Below the pieces are notes generated by a model. That model did not search any database. It was not told the DNA's origin and saw only the letters and a program-made list of their open reading frames with translations. 64,000 nt of DNA from Vreelandella halophila. GTDB taxonomy: Bacteria; Pseudomonadota; Gammaproteobacteria; Pseudomonadales; Oleiphilaceae. The position numbers were made by a program, and so were the translations under genes. Below are positions 17,389-27,100 of this stretch, one piece after another. Numbering within the stretch: the stretch's first letter is position 1; each line of letters begins with the position of its first letter. The stretch lies in NCBI RefSeq assembly GCF_019903425.1, contig NZ_JACHUZ010000013.1:624087-688086 (forward strand), written 5' to 3'.

Positions 17389-18471
17389 ATGATCGACTCC
17401 ACACCACCGCTGAGCATCCATGCCGGCGACCGCGCCCTGGCACGTATCCGTGAACGCGGACTCCAGCCGGGGGACGTAGGCACCATGCCCGGCGCGGCGG
17501 GTGGCCCCAAGGCACTGGGGCTGCTGGGGCTGGACCGGGTGCTATTCGGCGACTGGCTGGAACGGGCGCCGCGTGAGCGCGCGCTCATCGGCTCCTCCAT
17601 CGGCAGCTGGCGTTTTGCCTGTGCCTGCACGCCGGAGCCGGTGGCGGCGCTGGAGCGGCTCGGGGAACTCTACACCACCCAGCGTTTCCCCAGGGGCATA
17701 ACCCCGGCGCAGGTCTCCGAGCAGTGCCGGGATATGCTCCAGGCGCTGCTGGGCGGGCATGAGGCTGCCATCCTTGAGCAGCAGCGCTATCGGCTGAACG
17801 TGATGGTGGCGCGCTCAAAGGGGCTGGTGGCCTCGGACCGCAAACCGTTGCTGATGGCTGGCCTGGCGCCGGTGGTGATGGCCAATGCCATTCACCGGCC
17901 CTGGATCCGGCTGGGATTTGAGCGGATCGTGATGCACGATGAGCGTGCGAAGCCCCCTCTGGAGGCGTTCAGCGACTTCCCGGGGCGCCATGAGGGCCTG
18001 AACGCGGGCAACCTGCAGGCTGCGCTGCTGGCCTCGGCCTCGATTCCCTTCGTGATGAATGCGGTGACGTCCATTCCTGGTGTGGCGGGCCGCGCCTTCC
18101 GGGACGGCGGCCTGACCGACTACCATCTGGACCTGCCCTACGCCGGGGACGATCTCGTCCTCTACCCGCACTTTACCCAGCGGATCGTGCCGGGCTGGTT
18201 CGACAAGAGCCTCCCCTGGCGCAACGGCGACCCCGAGCGCCTGCGCAACCTGGTTCTGATCGCGCCCACACAGTCGTATCTGGAGCGGCTGCCGGACGGC
18301 AAACTGCCGGACCGGCGGGATTTCCCGGCCTACCGGGACGATGACGAAACGCGCGAGGCTAACTGGCGCCGGGCCATGGCCGAGAGCCAGCGGCTGGGTG
18401 ACTACTTTCTGGAGCTGGTGGACAACGACCGCGTGGCCCAGGTGGCGCGGCCGCTGTCCGAGCTGGGCTGA
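17389..18471 (+). CDS. Patatin-like phospholipase
   Basis: A 360-residue patatin-family hydrolase. The glycine-rich oxyanion motif is GAAGGPKALG (about residue 36). The nucleophile Ser sits in GSSIGS (about 68), and the catalytic Asp in FRDGGLTDYH (about 238). No signal peptide or membrane segment is present, so a cytoplasmic acyl hydrolase is likely. The C-terminal third is unassigned. The gene follows the alpha/beta-hydrolase by 8 bases and probably shares its transcript. It converges with cbpM, 3 bases between stops. Confidence 0.84.
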   Translation: MIDSTPPLSIHAGDRALARIRERGLQPGDVGTMPGAAGGPKALGLLGLDRVLFGDWLERAPRERALIGSSIGSWRFACACTPEPVAALERLGELYTTQRFPRGITPAQVSEQCRDMLQALLGGHEAAILEQQRYRLNVMVARSKGLVASDRKPLLMAGLAPVVMANAIHRPWIRLGFERIVMHDERAKPPLEAFSDFPGRHEGLNAGNLQAALLASASIPFVMNAVTSIPGVAGRAFRDGGLTDYHLDLPYAGDDLVLYPHFTQRIVPGWFDKSLPWRNGDPERLRNLVLIAPTQSYLERLPDGKLPDRRDFPAYRDDDETREANWRRAMAESQRLGDYFLELVDNDRVAQVARPLSELG

Positions 18472-18474
18472 GGT

Positions 18475-18798
18475 TCAGTCACGCCTGCGATCCTGCTCCA
18501 TGTCCTCAACCCGCCGGCGCAGCTCGCGGACTTCCTCGAGCAGGTCCAGTGACAGGGCCACACCGGGCAGGTTGACCTCGAGATCCCGCCGCAGCCGTTC
18601 CGCCTTCTTGACCCTAACCAGGTCTTCACCGGCAAAGACCCATTCCCGCGGGCTCCGGCCCTCGCGTGGCTGTACCACGCCGAACTCCACCAGCTCGATC
18701 ACGTACTCGGCGTTGACCTGGCAGTCATGGCAGAGATCGCGCAGTGTCAGCCGCACCAGTTCGTCCATCATCTCGGCTTGGGGCGTTCTGCTGCTCAT
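18475..18798 (-). CDS. cbpM: Chaperone modulator CbpM
   Basis: A 107-residue MerR-like protein. MDELVRLTLRDLCHDCQVNA, followed by VIELVEFGVVQPREG and WVFAGEDLVRVKKAERLRRD, matches CbpM, which binds the J-domain of CbpA and inhibits its co-chaperone and DNA-binding activity. It lies immediately downstream of cbpA with 2 bases between the genes, the conserved cbpA-cbpM order. Length is typical. Confidence 0.9.
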   Translation of the reverse strand: MSSRTPQAEMMDELVRLTLRDLCHDCQVNAEYVIELVEFGVVQPREGRSPREWVFAGEDLVRVKKAERLRRDLEVNLPGVALSLDLLEEVRELRRRVEDMEQDRRRD

Positions 18799-18800
18799 GT

Positions 18801-19751
18801 TCAGACTCCCAGGTGTTCACGTGGGTTGAACGGCACTTCCTCGCTGAGCTCGCGGAAGAGTTCGCGGCTGCGCTCCGTCTGTTTCGGTGGCATGGCGACC
18901 TGCAGCACCACGTACTGATCACCCGGGGTCTTGCCGGGCATGCCCTTGCCACGCAGGCGCAGCTTCTGGCCTTCGCGCGCGCCTTCCGGAACGGTGAGCG
19001 TGGCCCGGCCGCCCATGGTGGGCACCGTGATGCGACCGCCCAGCGCTGCCTCCCAGGGGGTCACGGGGACGGTCACATACAGATCACCGCCTTCCAGCCG
19101 GAAGTGTGGATGGGGCGCGATCTGGATGTCCAGGTAAAGATCCCCATCCGGACCGTTGCCGATACCGGGCCCGCCCTGGCCGCGCAGGCGTATGGTCTGG
19201 CCGTCGCGTACGCCGGCGGGCACCTTCACTTTCAGCGTGCGCTCACGTCGCTGGACGCGGCCGTCCGGCCCGGGCTCCGGCTGCTGCAGGCGCAGGGATT
19301 TCTCACAGCCGTTGTAGGCCTCCTCCAGGAACAGCGACAGCTGATGGTGGAGGTCCTCGCCGCGCATGGCGAAGCCTTGGCCACGCTGCTGCCGGAAGCC
19401 GCCGCCGGCGCCGCCGAAGATGGATTCGAAGAAGTCGCTGAAGTCCATGCTGTCCGCACCGGTGAACCCGCCGCGCGAGAAGCTGGCGCCGGACTCCCAG
19501 TCAGGCGGTGGATCGAAACCACCGTCCGCCGTCTGCCCGTACTTGCGCAGCTGGTCGTACTCGGCCCGTTTCTCGTCGTCCTTCAGGACTTCATAGGCTT
19601 CGCTCACGTCCTTGAAGTGGTCCTCGGCGTCCGCCTCCTTGCTCACGTCCGGATGGTACTTGCGCGCGAGTTTGCGGTACGCGGACTTGATCTCGGACTT
19701 GGAGGCGTCCTCGTCCACGCCCAGTATTTTGTAGTAATCCTTGAATTCCAT
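18801..19751 (-). CDS. cbpA: Curved DNA-binding protein / DnaJ-like co-chaperone CbpA
   Basis: A 316-residue class II J-protein. The J-domain occupies residues 1-70 with the HPD motif in [10 protein letters not shown] (about residue 33). A Gly/Phe-rich linker containing [13 protein letters not shown]-like acidic/aromatic stretches follows, then two beta-domains of the DnaJ C-terminal type ([17 protein letters not shown] and [18 protein letters not shown]). The zinc-finger cysteines of DnaJ are absent, as in CbpA. It stimulates DnaK ATPase and binds curved DNA. It is cotranscribed with cbpM. Confidence 0.94.
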   Translation of the reverse strand: MEFKDYYKILGVDEDASKSEIKSAYRKLARKYHPDVSKEADAEDHFKDVSEAYEVLKDDEKRAEYDQLRKYGQTADGGFDPPPDWESGASFSRGGFTGADSMDFSDFFESIFGGAGGGFRQQRGQGFAMRGEDLHHQLSLFLEEAYNGCEKSLRLQQPEPGPDGRVQRRERTLKVKVPAGVRDGQTIRLRGQGGPGIGNGPDGDLYLDIQIAPHPHFRLEGGDLYVTVPVTPWEAALGGRITVPTMGGRATLTVPEGAREGQKLRLRGKGMPGKTPGDQYVVLQVAMPPKQTERSRELFRELSEEVPFNPREHLGV

Positions 19752-19824
19752 TGGCGGACCTCTGTTCAGAATCTGGCGCCGTATTCAGGTTATCTCTGCA
19801 TACAGAGGTGGTGGCGAATCGCCG

Positions 19825-20529
19825 CTATTCAATGGGGCCCCGTGGTGAGGCGATCACACGGAAGCCCTGGCAGTGGGACAGTGCGTCCACGATGGCGCAG
19901 ATGCGCAGGTGGACGGACAGGGTGCTGCCCCCGGGCTCCGTGAGCCAGGTGTCGAGGCTGGTGTGGCGGGCCTCGCGGCGACTGGTCTCCAAGGCCTCAT
20001 CAAGGCGGTGGTGTTCGGATCCCGGAAGGAGGATGGAAAAGCGCTCACCTGCAAGGTTGGACGGGGTATGCCCCAACCAGGTTTCCACTTGGGGCGAGAC
20101 GTAACCAATGGCATGGGCATCGTCCAGCTCCAGGGCAATACCGGTGCCCAGGCGGATGAAGTCGCGTGTGCGCTGCTCACTGTCCGAAAGCGCCCGGCTC
20201 ATCACTTCCTTTTCGAGACGCTTGTTATCCAGCGCGCGGCTGTCGCGCTGACGCAGGCGCTCCAGTCGCACCTCACGGCGGATCATGAGCCGGTGGGCGC
20301 GAACGATCTGCCAGGTAGCCAGGGCCAGGCCAACACTCAGAAGGATACCGCACAGCAGCAGGAGGCCGGGGAAGACCGGGTCTTCTCCGGTGGTGGCGGC
20401 GTGGGTCAGTGCCTGGCGGGTCTCGGACCAAAGCAGCAGGCTCAGCGCCAGCCCCACACCCAGCACGATCGGGGGCAGTGCACGGTACCAGCCCGGCTGA
20501 TCGGTATCGGGTACGCTTTCCGGTTCCAT
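19825..20529 (-). CDS. Membrane-anchored PAS-domain protein without output domain
   Basis: A 234-residue protein with two N-terminal membrane spans (about residues 17-37 and 53-75), a charged coiled stretch (about 80-118) and a PAS-like domain (about 120-215) with ALELDDAHAIGYVSPQVETWLG followed by LAGERFSILLP. No kinase, GGDEF, EAL or receiver domain follows; the protein simply ends after the PAS fold. It may be a stand-alone sensor that signals by protein contact or the remnant of a longer sensor. It stands between znuB and cbpA and shares no obvious operon. Confidence 0.65.
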   Translation of the reverse strand: MEPESVPDTDQPGWYRALPPIVLGVGLALSLLLWSETRQALTHAATTGEDPVFPGLLLLCGILLSVGLALATWQIVRAHRLMIRREVRLERLRQRDSRALDNKRLEKEVMSRALSDSEQRTRDFIRLGTGIALELDDAHAIGYVSPQVETWLGHTPSNLAGERFSILLPGSEHHRLDEALETSRREARHTSLDTWLTEPGGSTLSVHLRICAIVDALSHCQGFRVIASPRGPIE

Positions 20530-20602
20530 CGTCCTGGCTCCCGCGCTGTCTGCCTTGCTTCACTGTAGCGCAGTGCTGTGCGCAGACCAAGCGGTGGGTG
20601 TC

Positions 20603-21409
20603 TCAGGCTGGCGAGCGCGCCCGCGCAAGCCAGAGCAGCAGGAAGAAACCGAAAGCCGAGACCACCACCGACGGGCCGGCCGGGGTGTCCATGTGCCAGG
20701 ACAGGGTCATGCCCGCCACCACCGACCCCATGCCCAGCAGCGAGGCGATCACCGCCATGCGCTCGGGGGTGGCGGCCAGCGGCCGGGCAGCCGCCGCGGG
20801 AATGATCAGCAGCGCGGTGATCAGCAGAACGCCCACGATCTTCATGGCGGTGGCGATCACCAGCGACAGCATCAGCATCAGCGCCAGTCGCAGCAGACCG
20901 GTTCGGTGGCCTTCCACCGCCGCCAGCTCATCGTGGATGGTGATCATCAGCAGGCCGCGCCAGAGCCAGACGGTGAGCGCGAGGATGAGGGCGCCGCCCA
21001 GGGCGATCCAGAGCAGGTCCCGCTGGTTGATGGCCAGCAGATCACCGAACAGGTAACCGGTCAGGTCGATACTGAAATCCTGCATCATGCCCAGCACCAC
21101 GAGCCCGATGGCCAGCGAGCTGTGGGAGAGGATGCCCAGAAGGGTGTCACTGGCCAGCGATTGCTGACGCGAGAGCAGCATCAGCACCACCGCCAGCAGG
21201 ATGCACACCAACGCGATGCTCAGGTTGAGGTTGGCCTGGAAGGCGGTGCCCAGGGCGATTCCCAGCAGGGCGGAGTGCGCCAGCGTGTCTCCGAAATAGG
21301 CCATGCGCCGCCAGACCACAAAGCATCCCAGTGGGCCCGCCACCAGCGCGACCATCAGGCCGCCGGCCATGGCGCGCCAGAAGAAGTCGTTCAGGATCAG
21401 GTCGATCAT
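20603..21409 (-). CDS. znuB: Zinc ABC transporter permease ZnuB
   Basis: A 268-residue integral membrane protein of the ABC-3 (FecCD-like metal) permease family, about eight membrane spans. GPLGCFVVWRRMAYFGDTLAHSALLGIALG is the conserved loop of ZnuB/TroC permeases. It forms the inner-membrane channel for zinc with ZnuC. Its start overlaps the znuC stop by 4 bases (ATGA), so translation is coupled. The periplasmic binding protein ZnuA is not encoded in this window. Confidence 0.94.
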   Translation of the reverse strand: MIDLILNDFFWRAMAGGLMVALVAGPLGCFVVWRRMAYFGDTLAHSALLGIALGTAFQANLNLSIALVCILLAVVLMLLSRQQSLASDTLLGILSHSSLAIGLVVLGMMQDFSIDLTGYLFGDLLAINQRDLLWIALGGALILALTVWLWRGLLMITIHDELAAVEGHRTGLLRLALMLMLSLVIATAMKIVGVLLITALLIIPAAAARPLAATPERMAVIASLLGMGSVVAGMTLSWHMDTPAGPSVVVSAFGFFLLLWLARARSPA

Positions 21410-22140
21410 GGCACGGTGTCTCCGTGCACGTCGTGGCTGTGGTTATGGTGGTGATGGTAGACCGCCAGGGTATTGGCCAGGTGTTCGCCGAACAACTGAG
21501 TGAAAGCCGGGTCCCGGGAGATCTGTTCCGGCTGGCCACGGCAGCAGATGTGGCCGTTCAGGCAAAGCACCGTATCCGTCGACGCCATGACCACGTGCAG
21601 ATCGTGGGAGACGGTCAGCACCGCGCAGTTGAGTTCATCGCGCAGGGATTGGATCAGCTCGTAGAGCGCCGACTGGCCGTTGACGTCCAGCCCCTGGGCC
21701 GGCTCGTCCAGCACCAGAAGCTGGGGGCGGCGCAGGATGGCGCGGGCGAGCAGCACGCGCTGGAACTCGCCACCGGACAGGTAATGGACGGATTCATTCG
21801 CCAGATGGGCCACACCGGTGCGGGCCAGGGCCGCCTCAATGGCGCTGTTGTCGCCGCCGGCAAGCCCGAGGAAGCGCCCCACCGTCAGCGGCAGGGTAGG
21901 CTGGAGGGTCATGCGCTGGGGCACGTAGCCCACCCGGGTACCGGCGCGCTGGCGGACATGGCCGGAGCTGGGCTTCTCGATGCCAAGGATGAGCTTGATC
22001 AGGCTGGTCTTGCCCGCGCCATTGGGGCCGATGACGGTGACGATATCGCCTTCGCTCATGCTGAAGGTCAGGTCGTGCAGAACGTGTGTCTCGCCATAGC
22101 GCAGGCCGGCGTCCTCCAGTGATACCACGGGCTCAGTCAT
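21406..22140 (-). CDS. znuC: Zinc ABC transporter ATP-binding protein ZnuC
   Basis: A 244-residue ABC ATPase. The ATG at 22140 is chosen because GAGGAGGG lies just upstream. Walker A is VIGPNGAGKTSLIKL (about 35-45), the signature is LSGGEFQRVLLA, and Walker B is LLVLDEPAQGLD. The C-terminus is His-rich (HHHHNHSHDVHGD), a feature of ZnuC-type zinc transport ATPases. The start overlaps the zur stop by 8 bases, so zur-znuC-znuB is a tightly coupled operon. Confidence 0.95.
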   Translation of the reverse strand: MTEPVVSLEDAGLRYGETHVLHDLTFSMSEGDIVTVIGPNGAGKTSLIKLILGIEKPSSGHVRQRAGTRVGYVPQRMTLQPTLPLTVGRFLGLAGGDNSAIEAALARTGVAHLANESVHYLSGGEFQRVLLARAILRRPQLLVLDEPAQGLDVNGQSALYELIQSLRDELNCAVLTVSHDLHVVMASTDTVLCLNGHICCRGQPEQISRDPAFTQLFGEHLANTLAVYHHHHNHSHDVHGDTVP

Positions 22141-22621
22141 CGTCGCCCTCCTCACGGCAGGCCGGGCAGAGCCCGGTCACCTCGGCCACTGTCTCCTCAT
22201 TCAGGAAGCCGTGGCTCCGGGCCTCACTGTCGATGGCCTTCTGTATGCCGGACGCCTCAATCTCCAGCACGTTATGGCACTGGCGGCAGATCAGGAAGCA
22301 GCCGGTATGGCGGTGGTCGGGCTGGTTACAGCCCACGAACGCATTGAGCGAGGCGATGCGGTGAACCAGGCCCATCTGCAACAGGAAGTCCAGGGTCCGG
22401 TAGACGGTGGGCGGTGCCGAGCGGCGGCCTTCGCCGTTGAGGATATCGAGGATGTCGTAGGCCCCGAGGGGGCGGTGGGACTGCCACACCAGCTCCAGCA
22501 CCTGTTCCCGCAGCCGTGTGAGGCGTGCGCCTTTCTCGGCACAGATGCGCCGGGCGTCGGTGAGGGCCTGGCTGACGCAGGCCTGATGGTCATGGGAGCG
22601 GTAGGGTAGCGGATGAGTCAT
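22133..22621 (-). CDS. zur: Zinc uptake repressor Zur (Fur family)
   Basis: A 162-residue Fur-family regulator. The winged-helix region includes RLTRLREQVLELVWQSHRPL and APPTVYRTLDFLLQMGLVHR (recognition helix with the Y-R-T-L motif). Zinc-binding cysteines occur in CRQCHNVLE and CPACREE, and the HRHTGCFLICR region carries further ligands. With zinc bound it represses znu genes. It is the first gene of zur-znuC-znuB, and a short palindrome lies 2 bases upstream of its start codon, so autorepression of the whole operon is likely. Confidence 0.93.
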   Translation of the reverse strand: MTHPLPYRSHDHQACVSQALTDARRICAEKGARLTRLREQVLELVWQSHRPLGAYDILDILNGEGRRSAPPTVYRTLDFLLQMGLVHRIASLNAFVGCNQPDHRHTGCFLICRQCHNVLEIEASGIQKAIDSEARSHGFLNEETVAEVTGLCPACREEGDDD

Positions 22622-22623
22622 AC

Positions 22624-22636
22624 GTTACAGGGTAAC
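22624..22636. promoter_or_regulatory. Candidate Zur box before zur-znuCB
   Basis: GTTAC-AGG-GTAAC (22624-22636) is a perfect 5-bp inverted repeat and resembles the A/T-rich arms of the Zur consensus (TGTTATA-type). It ends almost at the zur start codon (22621), inside the leader, and is only about 24 bases from the stop of chpC, so the operon promoter must lie inside the end of chpC. Confidence 0.6.
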
Positions 22637-22659
22637 ATTGGCCCCACAGAGACGGAACC

Positions 22660-23118
22660 TCAGCCGGCGGCGCGCTGGGCCAGGTCCTCAAGCACCGCCA
22701 TGTCCGGAATCACGCAGTGCTCTCCCTCGAAGATGACCGTCATCAGCGTTGCGTCGCCGTCGGCGTCCGGTTCCCGGCGCAGTTCCTCGGGGCTGACCTT
22801 GGCCTGTCTTGGGATGCCGCGGGTGGCCATGGCCATGAAGGGCATGGCCTCGTGGCGCTCGGTGATGGTGTTGAGCACCAGAATACGCCCGCGCCGGCCC
22901 TCGGGGGGGAAGGGATCACCGCCGTTGGCCGCTTCCCAGGACAGCACCGGCAGATTCACGCCCCGCCATTGGAGCCGGCCAAGCACCCATTCCTGATCCT
23001 CGTCCGCCGGGTCGGGCTCGTAGTCAACGATTTCGGCAATGGAAACGTTGGGCAGAAGCAAGGTGGTGTCCTGGACCGGGATCAGCACGCAGGACAGTTG
23101 TTCGGGGTTCTCCGCCAT
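22660..23118 (-). CDS. chpC: CheW-like adaptor ChpC
   Basis: A 152-residue CheW-domain protein. The start ATG 23118 has AAGGAA at a good distance; the longer open frame upstream lies over chpB. The protein begins LSCVLIPVQDTTLLLPNVSIAEIVDY, the CheW-type opening, and contains VLGRLQWRGVNLPVLSWEAA. It lies downstream of chpB in the position of ChpC, the second adaptor of the Pil-Chp system, which links a chemoreceptor to ChpA. chpD and chpE of P. aeruginosa are not present; the zinc operon follows instead. Confidence 0.85.
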   Translation of the reverse strand: MAENPEQLSCVLIPVQDTTLLLPNVSIAEIVDYEPDPADEDQEWVLGRLQWRGVNLPVLSWEAANGGDPFPPEGRRGRILVLNTITERHEAMPFMAMATRGIPRQAKVSPEELRREPDADGDATLMTVIFEGEHCVIPDMAVLEDLAQRAAG

Positions 23119-23140
23119 GATGGGTTCCTTGCAGGTCGAA

Positions 23141-24181
23141 TCAGGCTGAATGGTATCGCGAGCGGCCGGCCAGCAGGGTCTGTTCCTCAAGCACGCGCAG
23201 CAGCCGTGTCGCCAGCTCGCGGGGATCACCCTGGAAATCCGCCGTGCCGGTGGCCTGGACCGATTCCGGCATGGCCGGGCTGGCGCAGCTATCCGGGCGC
23301 TGCACCCAGATGTGGCCGCCCGCCTGGTGGAGCGCCGGTGCGGCCAGGGCGCCGTCGTTGCCCATGCCGCTGAAGATGATGCTGTGACAGTGGCCGCTGT
23401 GAACCCGGGCGATATTGGTCATCACCTGGTCGATGGAGGGGCCGTAGGGGCCGGACCAGGGTTCGTCGCGGAGCTGGATCCGGGCCTCCGCGTCCAGCCA
23501 GAATTCCTGTTCCACGGGCACCTGCAGGATTTCACCGCACCGCAGTGTGCGATCCTGTTCGGCGGTGACCAGGGACCATTCCGAGTCGCGGGTCAGCACC
23601 CGGCTGAGCACGCTGCTGAAATGGGCATCGATGTGCTGGGCGTAGACGAAGGCAATGGGCAGACGGCCGGGCAGGGCATCGAGGAATGCCTTGACGGCGG
23701 CCGGGCCACCCAGTGATGCCCCCAGAATCCAGATTTCCCGGGCGGGGTCGTCTTCCCCCGCGGGTCCCAGCCAGTTGGGCATGGGCAGGCGTTCCCGGGT
23801 TTCCGGTTGCACCGCCAGCGCATCCAGGCTGCCTTCATCCTCAAGCGCTTCCAGGCGCCCCAGTTGGTCCTCCAGTTTGGCGACCAGGCGCCGCTCCCAG
23901 CGCACGTATTCCTGGCGGCCGGGCTCCGGTGCAGCCCCCGGCCCGAACAGCATGGGCTGTTCCTCCTCCGCCAGCAGCGCCTCGACCAGCTCTGGGTATT
24001 CCTCCTCATCAGTGAGCTCCACCAGACAGAGGTCCGCCTCGGGGGCCTGATCCAGGGCGGCAAAACGCTCCGGGTCCCCGATGAATGCAACGGGCAGGCC
24101 GTGCCGGTCCAGCGCCTGCTGCAAACGGTGACGCTGGAGCACGTCGTCGGCGATGACGGTCACGCCCCTGTCCGTGCTCAT
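23141..24181 (-). CDS. chpB: Chemotaxis methylesterase ChpB (CheB-like)
   Basis: A 346-residue protein. The C-terminal CheB domain shows the catalytic triad: Ser in WILGASLGGPAAV (about residue 154), His in YAQHIDAHF (about 180) and Asp in FSGMGNDGALAA (about 275). The N-terminal 110 residues look like a receiver domain, but the expected phospho-Asp position reads LCLVELTDEE, so it is probably not phosphorylated in the usual way. It removes methyl groups from the PilJ receptor. It overlaps the chpA stop by 4 bases. Confidence 0.88.
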   Translation of the reverse strand: MSTDRGVTVIADDVLQRHRLQQALDRHGLPVAFIGDPERFAALDQAPEADLCLVELTDEEEYPELVEALLAEEEQPMLFGPGAAPEPGRQEYVRWERRLVAKLEDQLGRLEALEDEGSLDALAVQPETRERLPMPNWLGPAGEDDPAREIWILGASLGGPAAVKAFLDALPGRLPIAFVYAQHIDAHFSSVLSRVLTRDSEWSLVTAEQDRTLRCGEILQVPVEQEFWLDAEARIQLRDEPWSGPYGPSIDQVMTNIARVHSGHCHSIIFSGMGNDGALAAPALHQAGGHIWVQRPDSCASPAMPESVQATGTADFQGDPRELATRLLRVLEEQTLLAGRSRYHSA

Positions 24182-27100
24182 TGCTCCGCTCCGACGCTTG
24201 CATGCTCCATGATGGTGTCCAGCAGCTCCTGCTCCTGGAACGGCTTGCCGAGGTAGTGGTTGACGCCAATGGCCTCGGCCCGCTCCCGGTGCTTATCACC
24301 GGTCCGAGAGGTGATCATGATGATGGGCACGTCGTTGAGCTTGCTGTCATGCCGGATGAAGCTGGCCACCTCGAAGCCGTCCATGCGCGGCATCTCGATG
24401 TCCAGCAGGACGATATCCGGACGCCGGTCTTGGAGCTGGCCGACGGCGTCGAGCCCGTCCTTGGCCAGCAGCGCCTCCATGCCGTGGCGCTCCAGCAGGC
24501 GCGAGGTGACCTTGCGGACCGTGACCGAGTCGTCCACCACCATGACCTGGGTGGGCCGCTGCTCGCGAGGGGTCTCGCGGGTCTCGACCTGGGCCAGCAT
24601 GCGCTGACGCTGGGCCAGGATGTCGCCACGGATCATGGCCGGGAGGTCGAGGATCACCACCACGTTGCCGTCGCCCAGAATGGTGGCGCCGGAGACGCCA
24701 CGCACGCTGCCGAACTGCTGTCCCAGGGATTTTACCACGATCTCGCGGCTGCCCATGAGGCTGTCGACCTGCAGGGCCATGGGCTGGTCGGCCCCGCGCA
24801 CCAGCATCACTGGGAGCGGCAGGGCCTGGCCCTGGAGCTTGGGCTGGCTCTCGGAGTTGAGCAGCGCGCCCAGGTACTGCAGGCGGTACTGCTGGCCGGC
24901 GTATTCGTACAGGGGGGCGTCGGGCTGGTAGTACTCCTCCAGCTCGTAAGTGGAGACCCGCACGATGCCCTCGATGGTGTTCAGCGGAATGGCGTAGTAG
25001 TCCTCGCCGATGGTGACCATCAGCGCCCGGTTCACCGAGACGGTGAACGGCAGCCGTACGGTGAAGATGGTGCCCGTTCCCAGGGTGGAGTCGATGTCCA
25101 GGCTGCCGCCGAGCTGCTTGATCTCGCTTGCGACCACATCCATGCCCACACCGCGCCCGGAGATCTGGGTCACGGAAGCGGCGGTGGAGAAGCCGGGCTG
25201 CAGGATGAACTGCAGGATCTCGTGGTCGGTCAGGTCCTCGCCGCTGTCGAGCAGGCCCTGCTTGATGGCTTTCTGGCGGACCTTCTCGGTATCGATCCCG
25301 CCGCCGTCGTCTTTCAGACGCAGCACCACTTCGCCACCCTCGCGGTTGAGATCCAGGCGCACGTTGCCGGTGGCGGGCTTGCCGGCCTGCTCACGCTCGC
25401 CAGCATCCTCGATGCCGTGGTCGATGGCGTTGCGCAGCATGTGCTCCAGTGGCGCCACCATCCGGTCGAGTACCGTCCGGTCCAGCTCGCCCTCGGCGTT
25501 GTTCACCTCGAAGTGGGCCTTCTTGCCGGTTTCGCCGGAGATCTGGCGCACGATCCGGCGCAGGCGCGGCACCATGGAGGAGAAGGGCACCATGCGCGTC
25601 TTCATGAGCCCCTCCTGGAGCTCGGTGTTGGTGCGCTGTTGCTGCAGCAGCAGGGTCTCGGCATCGCGCACCTTGTCACTCATGGTTTCGCGCAGATCAG
25701 CAAGGTCCGAGGCGGATTCCGACAGGGCCCGGGAAAGCTGCTGGATGGATGAGTAGCGGTCCATTTCCAGCGGGTCGAAGTCCTGCTCGTAGTCCGGACC
25801 GAACTCCTGTTCGGCGCGATGCAGGATCTGGGCCTCGGTCTCGATCTCCATCCGCCGCAGCTGCTCGCGCAGGCGGTCGGTGGTGGCGGCCATTTCGTCC
25901 AGCGTGTGGCTGAAGTCGCTGATCTGCTGTTCCAGCCGGCCACGGGTGATGCTGGTCTCGCCAGCGAGGTTGACCATCTCGTCCATGAGCTGGGCGTTGA
26001 CCCGCAGGGTCTCCTGGGCACTGCGGGCCAGCTCCGCCCGGCGCTGGTCGCGCGCCTGCTGCTGGGGCTGGGTTTCCTGGGCGGCGGGATCCGGTTCCGG
26101 CGTGGTCTGTGCCTCGGGCTGCGTGGGCTCCTGCGGCGACTCAGCGGTTCCCGCGGGTGTTTCCGGCTCCTGTGCCGGCGGGGCTTCGGCCGCCGCTTCG
26201 GGCCGCTCTTCCCCGGCATCCCCCTGCCAGGTGCGGCGGACCTGTTCCACGCGGCTGATGATCTCGTCGTGGAGGCCGTGGATTTCCTCCCACTGGGCTT
26301 CCGAGGGCTGGTTGCCTTCGGATTCAATGCGCGAGAGCAGGCTCTCGAAACGGTGGGCCTTTTCACCCAGGGTGGTCAGTTCGGCCAGCCGGGCTCCGCC
26401 CTTGATGGTGTGAAGGGCGCGCTGCGCCTCCTGGCTATGGGTGGCTTCGTCGCCGTCCTCGGCTCTCTGCCAGGCGGCCAGGGTGTGATCCAGGGTGTCC
26501 ACCAGCTCGCCGGCTTCCTCCAGGAAGATCTCGAGGACTTCCGGATCCACGTTGCTGGGGTCGTCTTCCGCGTCGTCGCCCGCTGTGGCCTCGCTGGCTT
26601 CCGCACCGGGCGCAACGGCCTCCAGTGGTTCACCGGCCTCGACACGGTCCAGCATTCCGCCCAGACGGGTCAGGCTCTGCTGGCTGAAGCTCAGGGCCTG
26701 GTGGCTGTCGCCGGCGCCTTCGATGACGCTGTCGAGGGTGCTTTCCCAGGTATCCGCGAGCTCCGCAATGGGTTCGAGCTCGGACAGGCGGGCGCCGCCC
26801 TTGAGGGTGTGGAGCTCTTCGCGCATCCGCGCCATGGGCTCACCCTGTTCGGGGTCGCTTTCCCAGTCCTGGACGGCCTGCTCAAGGGCATTCTCGATCT
26901 CGCGGGCCTCGTCCAGGAAAAGGACACTGAGTTCACTCTCGGGCGCGCTTGTGGGCTCCGCTTCGGGTTCGGCGGTGGTTTCCGCCTGCGGTTCTGATGC
27001 CTGCTCTGATGTTTCGGACTCGGGCTCTTTGGCTTCGGTCTCCGCCGCCGGGGGAGCTGTTTCGCCGCGCATCAGGGCCTGCACCCTTTCGATCAGTTCG

